From: Zingiber officinale
Taxonomy: Eukaryota > Streptophyta > Magnoliopsida > Zingiberales > Zingiberaceae
Assembly (NCBI RefSeq): GCF_018446385.1
Contig: NC_055994.1
Span: forward strand, 31,022,368-31,086,367
Direction of reading: 5' to 3'
Length of the DNA stretch: 64,000 nucleotides
The notes beneath the pieces are model-generated. The model saw only the letters and a program-made list of their open reading frames with translations. It searched no databases and had not been told where the DNA came from. Position numbers and translations under genes: made by a program. Shown here piece after piece: positions 49,983 to 62,389 of the stretch (the stretch's first letter is position 1; the number at the start of each line of letters is the position of its first letter).

Positions 49983-52831
49983 GTTGGTATAATCGACATC
50001 TAGTTAATGTTAACCAAAGATTTAATTAAAAAGAAATCCTAGCAGGCCGCAAGAGACCGAAAGTTAGACACTCAAGTGTAAAATCTAAGCAGTCAAAAGT
50101 GACTAGATGCTTAGCAATTGATTGAAAGTCCTAAAATGTCATAGAAAATCAAATGCTAGGTAGTCAAGGGTAAAATCCAAACAAGCCAAAGGTGATCGAA
50201 TGTTTGACAATTGATTAAAAAGTCCTAATAAATCGTAGGAGACCAGATGTTAGGTAGTTAGATGTGAAAGTCCTAGAGGAGTGAACTATAGATAAGGAAA
50301 AATCCTAAAGAAATGAATTTTAAATAAGTTTGAAACTCTTATAGAAGTTAAATAAGTTTGAAACTCTTATACAAGTGAACTATAGACAAGGGAAAAATAT
50401 TAAAAGAGTAAACTTTAGAAAATTATAGAAGTTCTAGAGGAGTAAACTCTAAACAATAGAAAAGTTATGGAGGAGTAAACTCTAGATAAGTAAAAAAATT
50501 TTGATAAGTCAGGTAGATCAGATACTAGACAAGTTTAGTAGATCAGGCAGATCAAATACTAAGCATATGTATATACTCTATGATGCTTCAGACTAACCTA
50601 TGCAATGTAAGAAAAGCTTGGGGTCTGAGTGACTAGAATATAATCTAGGTCATCGAAAGTAGTGTAGGAGATCGATGACCGGCTAGAAGAGGGGTTGGAT
50701 AGACGATGCCCCCAAATCAATCGCTCTTCCTATGATGTTAGCTTGCGCAGCGGAATACAAACAAAACAAACAAGCTAAACACTAAAGGAAAGAATGCAAA
50801 CCAATACACGTCGTTTAACATGGTTCGAAGATATCTTGCTCCTACTCCACGACTGCCCGTAAGGTGGACGATCACTATCCGTCGGTGGATTAGCCCCCGA
50901 TAAACTTCGGCTATCTCAAGTCGCTCCTTGTAGGTGGAGAAACCTCACCACAAAACTCACAAGCACTTGAGAACTAGTAGATTACTAATTAGGGTTTACC
51001 ACAACTAATTTCGTCAACCTTAACCAAGCTCCCAAGACTTGGTTATATAGGCCACGGGTTGAAAAACTCCGCCTACCAATCGACTGCTAAAACCATCAGT
51101 CGACTGCCCTACGTGGAGATTCAACCGTTACATCCCAACTGCTTCATACCAGTCGATTGGTAAAAATACCAATCGACTGCTTCACACTGGTCGAGGGAAC
51201 AGAAGCATTCTATTCGCTCCCAGTCGACTACCCAGTCGACTACACCAATTGACTGATGAAAACATCAATCGACTGCTACAGTAGTTGATACATTACTGCT
51301 ATAGTAATTGCTACAGTAGCTACTACAGTAAAACCCTGAACCTAGGATTTTAACCTAAGTACAATCTTTCATACACTCGTACCCTCACGTCTCACTTGAC
51401 CCTTCATTACAGCCTTGACCTTTAGCCTTCAAGCCTACTTCCTTTGGCTCTCGTCCCTCGGATGCATCTAATCCCATGGCTCGTCCCCAGTCTCATCCTT
51501 CGCGTATGCCTCGAAGTCGCTTCCCTCGGCCCTTGTCCTTGCTGCTTTGTCCATGGACCCTCGGATGCTCCATCCTTCACCGGACCCGAAGCCATCAAGT
51601 TGAGTCATATGTGTATCCTGTAAACCTGCATACTCACATACATATATCAAATAACAAGGGTGAACCTAACTTAAACCCTTTTCCCAAACACCAAAATACA
51701 TGGTCGCATAAACCATTGGGATTGCTCCAACAATTTCTCCCTTTTTGATATTTGACAATACGTTTAAGTTAGGGAAAACATAATGGCAAATAAATATGCT
51801 AAAACAAATGGACTTACGTTGCCAAGGCTACACACTTGGACTTACACCGCCGAATGGACTTACGTTGCCAAGGCTACACACTTAGACTTACACCGCCGAA
51901 TCAAAAACAATGCAACATGCATTTGAATCTATCACAAGGCTCCCTCTACACCTATGCTCCCCATTAAGCTAGGAATTTCCCATAGGACTATTTAAGAACC
52001 TATCACAAGCCTTCCCCTACACCTAAGCTCCCGAGCTAGGATTTTCACCACCGTAAAAGTATTTTCAGGTTTTCCTAACTAAACCTTAGTTCTCCCCCTT
52101 TGCCTAATAATAAAAAGCTTCAACAATATCCCAATTATTGAAAACTTGATCATCAAATTGACCCTAAACTCGTGTATTTATTCCCCATGGATCTCATACA
52201 CATATACGAGCTGACACAGTTAAAATCCTGTGCTGAAAATAATTTCAGATTGGTATTAGCCAACTGTCAGAAGTATCAGTCGACTGTCCTTATCGAAATG
52301 AGCTTACAGAGACATTTTGTGCTAAAAAATACTATTACCAGTCGACTGATAACTGTACCAGTCGATTGATACACTATTTCTACAAAAATTAGCCTTTCTG
52401 ACCCAACTTCAGAAATATACCAGAAATTCCACAGATCTCCAAAAATTCTCAAATTTTATGGAGATGTCTATTTTCTCAATGTCAATTTGGAAAAAAAATA
52501 TATAAAAATATATTTATCACAAATACCAAGATTAACACAAAATTCAAAACTAGCTAAATAGTTCAATTGAACCTTGACCTAAAGTGCTAGTTTTGGCTTC
52601 CTCTTTTTTATATTTGCTCATACTAACCCACAATATATCCCTAACATTGGTTTATATGACATCTATACATCCAAACCATTATCATGCTATGTGCCCCCAA
52701 TGTCATATTTCTAAGCATGAAATATAAACCAATTGTGCCAAATCCCTAGGTTTGAGACTCAAGTCCATCTTCAAACCACTTGACACATTCCATGGCCCAA
52801 CCTAGACTCCCAAGTAGTACCCACTTGAGAT

Positions 52832-54400
52832 TCATTTGCCATAGGTCTCAACTTGACTCTTATAGCTCCCCCTAGAGCTCTTAACCTTAGCTACCTCCCT
52901 AGGTGATCCATTTACAATAGCTAGGGCACATCGGTGCACCTCCTGTGATACTTGGCCTACAAACCTAACCTTCTTAACCTTGGACACCTTGTCCTTGGTT
53001 AACTTCTTCTTACCTTTAAATGTCTTTCCCTTGCCATTTATTGACTTCTCCTTGCTATAGTCATATGCAACCCTAGCATAAGACTTTCCCTTAGCACTGG
53101 AAACACTAGATCGGTATCCCAAACCCGATCTATCATTGTTGGGTCTTTGACTACTCAACACCATATCTAAACCCTTAGATCCAACATTGAATCTATCTAG
53201 GGTTTTCTCCAAATGATCAAGTTTTGCCGTCAAAGTTTGATTTTACCTTTCTAGGTTCCTAACCCTAGAGTCAACATGTCCACCTTGGACATTCCTAGAT
53301 CTACCTATTTTTCTAGGCATATGTCTCCCCTTCTTGGGATTAATGTCTTGGGTCTTCTTAGGTCTACCATTTCTAGAGTTATCATGATTGAGTTTCCTAG
53401 GGTATGATCCACATTTACTTTACTCCTATCATGATATCTAAAACCAAAGTTATGCATGGGTCAATAATAATAGTTATTTCTAGCATGCATGGAAGAGTTT
53501 AAATTTGAATTAAACTTCAAGTTAGGATATACCTGCCTTACCCTTGAAGCTCCCCTTTAATTTGAGCTCTTCTTCTTCTTCTTCTCCTCCCGCTTCTTTA
53601 AATATGCAAGCTTCTTAATCTCCCTCTTCTTGGGACATTTTGTGTGGTAGTGTCCATTCTCCCCACATGTGAAGCATACGATGTGCATTCTCCTTCTTTG
53701 GGCTTCTTCATTCCTACAAGCCTTGTTAGTATTTAAATTAACTTGAATGAGTTTAGGATTTACCTCTTTCTTATCCAATAGACATCTACTCTTGTAGTGT
53801 CCCTCCTCATTGCACCTGAAGCATATTATGTGGTCCTTTGACTTCACTTCGGTAGAGATGCTCACTAAGTTGGTTTCCAAGACTTCTTCTTCTTCTTCAC
53901 TTATCTTGGATTCTTCTTCAATTCTTGAGGATATAAATGATGTCTCATCTTCCTTATCCTCCTCAGATGTTGAGCATGACTCAACTTCCGTTGACTCCTC
54001 CTCAACTTGAGCCACTTCATCCTTTTCTTCGAATTTTTCCTCTTCGTGTGTAGGCATGAGTTCTTCTCCTAGAACTATCTTTACCTTTTTCCACAACTCA
54101 TGGGCATTCTCATATTTACCTACACGACTCATCTCATTAGAAGACAAAATTTCAATCAACATGGATATTACCTTATCATTTGCCTTTGATCGTGAGGTTT
54201 TCTCCTTCGTCCAATGTCGTGGTCAGAGCTTCATTCCCTTCTTGTCCTTCTGGACTTCAAATGGCTCTTCCACCACCATTATTGTGTCCCAATCTGTCTC
54301 GAGGAAGTTCTTCATCTTCACCAACCAAAAGGTGATGTCTCACAAGCTTCCTCCTTCGAACTTCGACGGATCAATCAAGCCGGTCATCTTTGCTTCCTTA
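52832..54400 (-). pseudogene. Gag relic of retrotransposon 2 with two zinc knuckles
   Basis: From about 54400 the minus strand reads MTGLIDPSKFEGGSL, stop, DITFWLVKMKNFLE, and later a second stop, then an open frame 54162-53557. That frame contains an acidic segment and two CCHC zinc knuckles, CFRCNEEGHYKSRC and CFTCGENGHYHTKC, then a Lys-rich tail. Another open segment (53233-52832) resembles the gag C-terminus of the element at 61 kb (LDHLEKTLDRFNVGSK, GLDMVLSSQR and SGLGY). The zinc knuckles themselves are intact. No pol genes follow. Confidence 0.8.
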
Positions 54401-55012
54401 GCGATTAGTCCAATGGAGAGAGACCTCGCTCTGATATCACTTGTAGGAGATCGGTGGCCGGCTAGAAGGGGGGTTGGATAGATAACACCCCCAAATCAAT
54501 CGCTCTTCCTACAATGTTAGCTTGCACAACGGAATACAAATAAAATAAACAAGCTAAACACTAAAGGAAAGAATGCAAACCAATACACGTCGTTTAACGT
54601 GGTTCGGAGATATCTTGCTCCTACTCCACGGCTGCCCATAAGGTGGACGATCCCTATCCGTCGATGGATTAGCCCCCGGCAAACTCCGGCTATCTCAAGT
54701 CGCTCCTTATGGGTGGAGAAACCTTACAACAAAAGTCACAAGCACTTGAGAACTAGTAAACTACTAATTAGGGTTTACCATCACTAATTTCGTCAACCTT
54801 AACCAAACTCCCAAGGCTTGGTTATATAGGCCACGGGTTGGAAAACCTCACCTACCAGTTGACTGCTAAAATCATCAGTCGACTACCTTCTATGGAGATT
54901 CGACCGTTAAATCCCAACGGCTCCATACCAATCGACTGGTAAAAGTACTAGTCGACTGCTCTACACTGGTCGAACAAACAAAAGCATTTCGTTCGCTCCC
55001 AGTTGACTGCCT

Positions 55013-55080
55013 AGTCGACTGATGAAAATACTAGTCGACTGATGAAAATACTAGTCGACTAATGAAAATACTAGTCGACT
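55013..55080. repeat. Short tandem repeat in the right LTR of retrotransposon 2
   Basis: A 20-bp unit, CTAGTCGACTGATGAAAATA, is repeated three times with one change. The matching place in the left LTR (about 51250-51275) has a single unit, so the expansion arose after insertion or the left copy contracted. Confidence 0.8.
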
Positions 55081-55930
55081 GCTACAATACTGCTACAGTA
55101 ACTACTACAGTGAAACCCTGAACCTGAGATTTTACCCTAAGTACAATCTCTCATGCACTCGTACCCTCACGACTCACTGGACCTTCATTGCAGCCTTGAC
55201 CTTTAGCTTTCAAGCCTACTTCCTTTGGCTCTTGTTCCTCGGATGCATCCAAGCCCGCGGCTCGCCCCCAATATCATCCTTCATGTATATCTCGAAGTCG
55301 CTTCCCTCGGCCATTGTCCTTACTGGTTTGTCCACGATTCCTCGGATGCTCCATCTTCACCAGACACAAAGCCATCAAGCTGAGTCATATGTATATCTTG
55401 CAAACCTGCACACTCACATACACATATCAAATAATAAGAGTGAACCTAACTTAAATCCTTTACATAAATACTAAAATATATGGTCGCACGGATCATTAGG
55501 ATTGCTCCAAAAGTGGATTCGGTTGATCGAAGCATGGATAATCAATGAAGACTAAGTAATGGATAATCGTCAAGCTGCAAACAACTAGAAAGCTATCCAA
55601 GAGACTGGAATACCCTTGCATAAAAGGCTTCAAGAAGGCATGCATATATTAATCAAGAAATCATTCTACTAATCTAAAAGCTCTTAAAGTGTTGTTCTTT
55701 AATCCAGGAGGTGCTAAGACGAGTATTACAACGTTCTGGGCTTACAATCAAGTCTTTGTATAGTTCATTTCCTGCATTGTCTTTTGTGTTATAAATATTA
55801 TATTTACGTATTGCTATAAAGACAACAATATGTAGGAGGTTTCTCTAACTAAAGAGAAAAATAATAGAGTAGAATCATCGAGTAGGAACCTGACTCTGAA
55901 GGTAACAGTAACTCTAAATTTATAAATCTA

Positions 55931-56158
55931 ATTTCATTATAGGACCTACTATATTACATCATTGTCACATCAAAAATAAAAAATCTATAATTTTTATAAA
56001 TCTCTTCCTACAATTATAAACCTAACAAACAACTTTATATTAGACCCATCACATCATTATCTATATTTTCTATTTACTTTCTTTATTTAATATTTATTTA
56101 TATATTATCATAAATATATATTTATAATATACATATTAATTAATTTATTAATAATATA
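55931..56158. other. AT-rich spacer
   Basis: Very AT-rich sequence directly left of a gypsy LTR. No bounded element could be defined. Confidence 0.4.
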
Positions 56159-57017
56159 TGATCAGCTTGAGATCGGGCTGAATGGAACGTGCACTTTAGT
56201 TGACCGTTAATGGACTCCGAGTCAGCGAGACCTGCAACCACATCGACGTTAGTGCCGAGCCAGAGAGGGGTTCCCCGACGATGACCCTCCGATGCTCAAG
56301 TCAGCCAATAGTGATGTAGAAGAAACGAGAGAACGAAGCAGCAAGGTAACAATAGCTATAGTAAAAATCATGCATACCTCCGTTGAAGTCTGGGGCTCTT
56401 TATATAGGGCTCCCGGGGAAGTGCGTGCATATTTTTTGAGGTGTGCACGCTTCCCAAAGCTTCCCTTGGAAAAATATGTCAGGAAAGTGTCTCTGACGCC
56501 ATACCTCAATAACCCGAGCATATCTTTGACATGACAATGAAAGCTTCCGCCGTACGATCCTCTGCCCAACCATACCACCAACCATGCCGTTTGTCCGTGA
56601 CATGGTTTCCCATGAGGATATCGGCTGATCCTCCTTTTGTTTGTTATTGGGCCGAGCGGGATGACCGCTCGGCCAACCCTCAGCCGTTCGGGTGGGCTAG
56701 CCTTTGAGTCGAGTGAAGTGGCCGCTCGGCCAACATTCCACTGTCCGGGTTATATCTGCAAGTGACAGCCAGTTCTGAGATTCAATGCGAGTTTAAGCAA
56801 GCTGGCCGCTCGGCGTATATCTTGTTCTGAGTGTCGGAAGCTTGGTATGCGATCGAGCTATGATAATCATCTGGTTGATATCGGCTCGGCTATCCTTCAC
56901 ACCAGTTAAGCAAGTGGGTCACCCGCTCGACCAGCGATACGGGGGCGTTGACCGCCTAGACTTTGACCTCCACCATGGCAATGACCCTCTGAGGGGTGGG
57001 CCCTTATCATCGAATCA
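56159..57017 (-). mobile_element. Ty3/gypsy (Tat-like) LTR 1
   Basis: An 859-bp block starts TGATCAGC and ends CGAATCA. On the minus strand a polypurine tract, CTTGAGGGGGAGACATG, abuts it at 57018-57034, so this is the 3' LTR of a minus-oriented element. It is collinear with 62697-63449 (shared CGACGATGACCCTCCGATGCTCAAGTCAG-type block, a TATA region and CTCGGC-rich repeats). The CCGCTCGGCC word recurs between 56640 and 56820. A TATA-like CCTATATAAAG lies at about 56410 in minus sense. Confidence 0.65.
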
Positions 57018-58740
57018 CATGTCTCCCCCTCAAGTCTAGTCGAAGGATGCTGCAAGTTTGACTGACTGGACAAAGGGAAGTATGGGGATCGATTGACCGA
57101 TCGACCATCATTTTGGTAGGACTTCTGATCGACCCGCCAAAGAGTGTCGGTCGACCTTAAGGCCCATCCTTGCATACGATCGGCGCGCCAAGCATTTGCA
57201 CTTGAGCTTTCTCCCTCTATGTCCTCGGGCGTATTCGGTCAATGCAAACGTCATCATAATCTCTTCGAAATTTGTGCAAATCACCCTGTTAAGGTCGAGC
57301 ACACCCCTTAAATGCGAGCTAATGGGAGAATGCCATGTGTCGCTGCCGTTGTCGCCACCTACCCGAAGCGACAGGTGTTGAAGTGACGTCTGGCAATTTG
57401 AATTCTACGGCTGGATTTGCGTCTTGGATTTTACGCCCTAGATCCGACGGCTCTGCTTGGCCGAGCCGAGGGCTTATAACGTTGCAGGCCCCCCTTCTTC
57501 TCTTATCTTCGCATTTTGCTCCAGTGCTCCGGTGATTCTTGTGCAACCAGTGCTCCGACAACTCCAGTGACCTCAGTGCTCCAGCGACTCCGCGTCCTCC
57601 CCCGCGACAACCTCTTACATCTTGTCCGTAAGCTTCCTTTGATCTCTCGCCATTCTTTTGGATCTTTGCCTCTTTTTCGTGTTCATCACACTTTCTATCC
57701 ATCTTTACTTCCATTGAAATCCTCCTGTTCCTATTTTCCGACCATGGCTAGCTCTTCTCGACCGTTTGACCCCGCTCTTGGTCTCTGGTACAATACCATG
57801 GAGACCAGATTTGATGCGGGTGACGCCGAGAACCTTAGGAATGTGTTTGAGATCCCCTCTGACCATGAGATAATCTTGGCCTCCCCGTCCGATTGGCCAA
57901 ATGATCCGCCGACCAGCACTATTTATCTTTTCTTAGACTGATTTGTGGCCAGTCTTCGATTCTCGATCCGCCCGTTCATCATTGAAGTTTGTAACTATTT
58001 CCGCGTCCCCGTTCCGTAGCTCGTACCCAATTCTTTTCACTTGTTATGCGGTGTCGTCATGCTATTTCTACTGCACGACATTCCTTTGACCCCTCAAGCC
58101 TTCCATTACTTTTACTACCCCAAGCAGTCCGAACTAGGAACCTTCCTCTTTCAATCTCGGGTGGGCCTAGTGTTTTTCGATAAAATGTCAACCTCCAACA
58201 AATACTGGAAGGAGTACTTCTTCTTCCTACGCCTCCCTGAGCGGCCCTGCTACTGAACGTGCTGGCAGGTCAGTTTACCTCCTTAGCCCGATCTGAAGAA
58301 ACACAAGAGCCGACCGGAATACCTTCACGCGATGACCATGCTGGCCGGCCAGAAATTTGACATCCATAAGCTACTGCAGGAAGGGGTTATGTACATCTTC
58401 AGCCTAAGTCCGATCCGCTCCCGACTCTCACACGGCTTAGGTAAGAAACTCCTTGGTTCTTTCCTTTGAGTCTAACTGATTTCCTTTTTTCCTTTTGCAA
58501 CCCACATCATGATGCGAGCATGGGTGACTGACTAAAGCAAGCCGAAGGATGCTGAGATCGAGGCAGTAACAGCAAAGGAGTTGGAGGGCCTTGGCCTAGC
58601 GTCGGTCGGCTCCCAGGAGGGCACAGCTGCTGGGAACGAGGAGACGACCGTTGTTGGCAAGGGCGCCGCCGACCAGACGGCCAGCATTGAAGTGGCTAAT
58701 GATCCGCTCACAACCCTGAGAATGAGCATTTTTATTAGTT
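57018..58740 (-). mobile_element. 3' internal region of the Tat-like gypsy element
   Basis: This interior sequence adjoins LTR 1 through the polypurine tract. The only coding signal is an antisense frame described separately. No reverse transcriptase or integrase was seen, and the sequence changes character after about 58740, so the element is truncated. Confidence 0.5.
57744..58256 (+). pseudogene. Antisense ORF with Transposase_28 (putative gypsy-type) domain, broken
   Basis: The frame begins MASSSRPFDPALGLWYN at 57744 and reads through one register to 58256, with stops at 57939 (TGA) and 58017 (TAG). Recognisable pieces are SIRPFIIEVCNYFRVP, LLHDIPLTPQAFHYFYYPKQ and FFDKMSTSNKYWKEYFFFLR, which fit the plant Transposase_28 domain (Pfam PF04195). 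It is opposite in direction to the host retroelement, between where pol would be and the 3' LTR. Additional ORFs of this kind are reported in Tat-lineage Ty3/gypsy elements. The product's role is unknown. A further Glu/Ala-rich coding-like piece lies at 58540-58730. Confidence 0.6.
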
Positions 58741-59572
58741 ATTTTGGCTCTTATTCTTGACATTTTTTATCTTCTCACATGTTTAATTTTATGATTATAT
58801 TATATTTTGTGAGTAGGATCTATTTTGAACTTAATTGTAAATTTTCTACAAATTGTAAAATATAATTTCATATTTTTATGTGGTTTTATAGGAAATTTAA
58901 AGAGCCATGATTAGGGTCGAGCTGGATCAAATTTGGACTGATTTAGAGGTCAAACGGAGGAGATCAAGCTGAATCAGAGTGAACCGTTGATCTAGATCAG
59001 GAGAAATCTTACCCCTTTAGTCAGATCAAATGATCCAGCCCTTCATCCTGATTTAAAGCGATCTGGACCGTTCACAGAGATCCAAAGAAATAGAGCTCCA
59101 ATTCAAACCTAATCCAAAAGCCCACTCTTCAAGCCCAATTTCAAAAACCCAATTTCAATTTCTTATTGGATTCGGATCTAAGCTCTAATGGATACCTCAA
59201 CTCCACAACCCGAACCCGATCCACTAAGAAATCCAGCCCTTCATCACTCACGCCTCTTCTCTGTTAAAAAAAAAATCATCTCTTCAGCTCGCGACTTTCT
59301 TCCTCACGACAAGGCTAGGGCACGTAAAGCCTTCTCCCCACTGCACCACCTCTCTTCTTTCTTCTTCTTCCTTCTAACCGGCCGGTGGCTTTTCTCCTCT
59401 TCCCTTGCTGCCGACCGACCATCCATAGCCACCCTTCTCCTTGCGATTTCCAGTGGCGACGGCAACGTCGCCAATTTGATTATGACCCAATTTGTCGTGA
59501 ATTGGGCATCAAACAATGAAGTATCAAACCCCTCCTATGCTAATGTAGCATAGAAATGACTCGGGTTGTCCG
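58741..59572. other. Unassigned repeat-like spacer
   Basis: The sequence contains GATCTAGATCAGGAGAAATC and related GATC-rich words typical of LTRs in plant Ty3/gypsy elements, but no pair of ends was found. The plus-strand open frame 59188-59553 is Ser/Phe-rich and not convincing as a gene. Confidence 0.35.
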
Positions 59573-60837
59573 TGTTGGTGCGGGAAGCATCTGACGATCG
59601 AACTCAAGTTTTGATAATGGCAAAGGGATTCAAAGTTAAGTTTAATTGTTATCTAACGTTTTTAATGAGCTTACAGAAAAGTCCTAAGTGTACTTAGGCA
59701 AAAGTCCTAGTTGCGGTTAGGCAGGTGGAAAACCCTAGGGGGTGGTAACCCTAGGTCATAGGGGGTGGTAACCCTATGCGGAAAGTCTTGGCGGGTCGAG
59801 AGCTTCAGGCAAAAGTTCTAGGGGGGTAACCCTAGGTGGAAAGTCCTGGTGTCGCGAACCAGGTGAAAGACTGGATGGGCCGGGAAGCGGAAGTCCAGCA
59901 GAAGGTCCGGAAGCTTCGAACGCTGAGCAAAAGTCTAGTCGATCTGGAGGATTGCACTGGAAACAGGTAAATCTCCTGAGTGGAGTAGGTGAGGACGCGT
60001 TCCCCGTAGAGGGAACAGTAGGCGTCGGGTCGACTTAGGGTTTCCGGTTGGAAATTCGAAGTCAGACCCGGACAGTCCGATGACTTTCGATATCATTTAT
60101 CATATTTCTATGCTAACTTTGTTTTGTAGGGTTTTGTGTTTGGGACTAACACATTTTGCAGGAACAAAGGAGCATATTTAACCTCGGATGAACAATGTCC
60201 GAGGCGCCTCCATGGAGCTTGGAGGTGTCTCGGGTGCTAGCCGAAGCCAGCTGTCCAGAGGTGTTGGAGGCGCCTCGGAGGAAGCTGAAGGCGCCTTAGA
60301 CCAGGCGTTGGAGGTGCCTTGGAGCAGCTTGGAGGCACCTTCAATGGGATAAGGTGCGACCAGATTAGAGCTGATCCACGTGTGTGACTCGGCGGCCTAG
60401 AGGCGCCTCGGACAGGCTTGGAGGCGCCTCCAGCACTGTATAAAAGGGGTTTTCGAGCAGCAGCTTCCTACAACGAATTCTAGAGATCTCTACTACAACG
60501 TGCTGCTCCAAAAGACACCCTGAAGTGCTGTTGCAAGTCCCCGACGACCCGAAGCTTCGAGACTTTGATTCTGTCGTCTGTATAACTCTGTTATTGTTAT
60601 TGCACTACTATAATACCTTTGTAATTGAATTTGCGCGATATAGTTGTTGCTCACAGAAAGCGATCAACGATCGCGGACCTTGGAGTAGGAGTCGCCCTAG
60701 GCTCCGAACCAAGTAAATATCTTGGTGTCTTTTGTGTATTGTTCTTCTTTCGTTGCTACTTCTCGATTGTTTTACGATTACGAAATGAGTGAAAGCCACG
60801 AGCGCTATTCACCCCCTCTAGCGCTTTCGATCCAACA
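59573..60837 (+). mobile_element. LTR of gag-only retrotransposon 3
   Basis: A 1265-bp LTR begins TGTTGGTGCGGGAAGC and ends GATCCAACA, followed at once by a primer-site variant ATTAGTATCAGAGCG. GAGGCGCCTC and related palindromes recur between 60195 and 60430, just before a clear TATA box TATAAAAGG at 60439. GGTGGTAACCCTA words repeat near 59740-59830. It is the 5' LTR. The 3' LTR is not in the window. Confidence 0.8.
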
Positions 60838-61171
60838 ATTAGTATCAGAGCGGGATTGCTCTGAATTGGTACAACTACCGTTCGAGCATTTTTTTTGTCG
60901 CTTTCTCGTTCTTATAGGGTAAAAATAAAATCTTACGCCTTTCATTTTTTCCCTCCAAAATTATTTTCGAAAAATTCATTCTCATCTCTTCACCATTTAT
61001 TAGTATTGATAAAATATCGAATTTGGCAAAAATTAAAATAATATTTTTTATTAATATTTTATTATTTTTTATCGAAATTTATGAATTCCTATTTTTATCC
61101 TTCTCTCGCAGTACTAATCCAGGATTAAGTCCTGGGACAAGTTTTTTGTTTATTTGTGTGCTAGATCTTAA

Positions 61172-62389
61172 ATGGCATTTCAAGAAGGATTTTGCACCGT
61201 CCGCCCGTCACTCTTTTCCGGCGAGGACTTTGGATATTGGAAGAACCGGATGGAATACCACCTCAAGACGCAAGTCGAGATGTGGATCATTATCCAGACC
61301 GGACTCGAGCTTCCTCGTGACGACACTGGAAAACTTATCTCATGCATCAACTGGGATTCTAGCACAATGAAAAAAGTTGAAGCCGATGCCAAAGCGACCT
61401 GCATGCTACAATGCGGCCTAACCAATGAAGAACTAAACCGCATCGGCCCCTTCGCAAGTGCAAAAGAGTTGTGGCAAAAACTTATTGAGCTACACGAAGA
61501 TAACTCCAATGCGAAAGTAAGTAAGCACAATTTAATAGATAAATCATTTGAACAGACTAATACTACTCTGGTCGAGGAAGGTGTTGTGTTAGTTGCAGGT
61601 ACAATCAAGACTAAGGAAGCTAGAAAGAAGAAGGTGTTGCAGGCGACATGGGATGAGTCCTCTTCCGAAGATTCCAATGAAGAGCTTGAACAAACAAGCT
61701 TCCTAGCTCTACCGATACAAGCAAATATTGTCGAAACCGAGACCGAGTCCGAATCCGAGATCGAGAGTGAGTCAGACACCGAGTCCGAGCGAAGCCACGG
61801 ATTCGCATCCATTTCCAAAGGACCAAAACCCACTGTAAGCTCTGTAATTTCTGGTATTAATATAGATAATCTAGAAAATTTACAAAACCTAGTACCTTAC
61901 TTGCTAAAGAAATTGGCTAAGTCCAATATCCGGGTCAAGTCGCTCCAAAAGGAGGTAATAGCCCTTAAGGAAGCAACAGACTTGAGTTCTTTAATTGAGC
62001 CAGTTCAAATTGGAAGTTCAACTCAATTTCAACAACTTGAGGAAGAAAATTCCAATTTGAAAACTCAAATTAAAGAACTCAAGAACACGTTGGAACGGTT
62101 CACCTTGGGTTCCAAGAATCTGGATCTGATTCTTGGAAAACAACGATCCATTTACAACAAATCCGGACTTGGATTTAAGATCAAAACAAAGTATAAATCA
62201 TATCTGTCGTTAGTAAATAGAAATAATAGAAACATAATTCAAGCATGGGTCCCCAAGTCAAACTTGGTAAATCAAGTTAGACTTGGACAATATTGGGTCC
62301 CCAAGGATCAAATCCATTACCTTGATAGACCATATCAAGGCTATGATCCAGGGGGAGCCAATAGAAAGACCATCTTTACCAATAGATAA
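61172..62389 (+). CDS. Copia-type gag polyprotein of retrotransposon 3, 405 aa
   Basis: This is the nucleocapsid-type structural protein of an LTR retrotransposon. The frame is fully open for 405 codons. It starts MAFQEGFCTVRPSLFSGEDF, followed by YWKNRMEYHLKTQVEMWIII (gag/UBN2 start), NRIGPFASAKELWQKLIELH, a Glu/Ser-rich acidic stretch at about 185-215, a coiled coil at about 255-310, ERFTLGSKNLDLILGKQR, and two WVPK motifs near the end. The central gag portion is short and the CCHC zinc knuckle seen in sister elements is absent, so a deletion is likely. No protease or pol follows before the sequence is interrupted at 62697. Of the three gag relics here, this is the only intact frame. Confidence 0.85.
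   Translation: MAFQEGFCTVRPSLFSGEDFGYWKNRMEYHLKTQVEMWIIIQTGLELPRDDTGKLISCINWDSSTMKKVEADAKATCMLQCGLTNEELNRIGPFASAKELWQKLIELHEDNSNAKVSKHNLIDKSFEQTNTTLVEEGVVLVAGTIKTKEARKKKVLQATWDESSSEDSNEELEQTSFLALPIQANIVETETESESEIESESDTESERSHGFASISKGPKPTVSSVISGINIDNLENLQNLVPYLLKKLAKSNIRVKSLQKEVIALKEATDLSSLIEPVQIGSSTQFQQLEEENSNLKTQIKELKNTLERFTLGSKNLDLILGKQRSIYNKSGLGFKIKTKYKSYLSLVNRNNRNIIQAWVPKSNLVNQVRLGQYWVPKDQIHYLDRPYQGYDPGGANRKTIFTNR

Larger units (their letters stand above)
50663..55511 (-). mobile_element. Gag-only LTR retrotransposon 2 (TR-GAG-like)
   Basis: Two LTRs of about 1.07 kb (50663-51732 and 54442-55511) share the start TGTAGGAGATCG and the end ATTGCTCCAA. In minus orientation a primer-site variant TGATATCAGAGC is at 54438-54427 and a polypurine tract CAAAAAGGGAGAAAT at 51733-51747. 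The flanking 5-mers AGTAG and AGTGG are the likely target duplication with one change. The 2.7 kb interior holds only a decayed gag. Both LTRs carry clusters of the CAGTCGACTG palindrome upstream of CCTATATAACC. Differences between the LTRs are mostly transitions, as expected of methylated, ageing repeats. Confidence 0.85.
49983..55930 (+). mobile_element. Older 3' LTR, split by retrotransposon 2
   Basis: The LTR starts TGTTGGTATAATCGACATC at 49983 after a polypurine-like tract. It runs to 50662 and resumes at 55512 with CGGTTGATCGAAGCATGG and later TATTGCTATAAAGACAACAA and GAGTAGGAACCTGACTCTG near 55900. The right end is not sharply visible. Repeated words (AGTCCTA-A, GTGAACTATAGATAAGG) in the left part resemble degenerate internal repeats. 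The bracketed range includes the nested element at 50663-55511. Confidence 0.5.

Noticed and set aside
59188..59553. 121-aa plus-strand frame near an LTR start
   Set aside because: Low-complexity Ser/Phe composition within repeat-like DNA; no domain.
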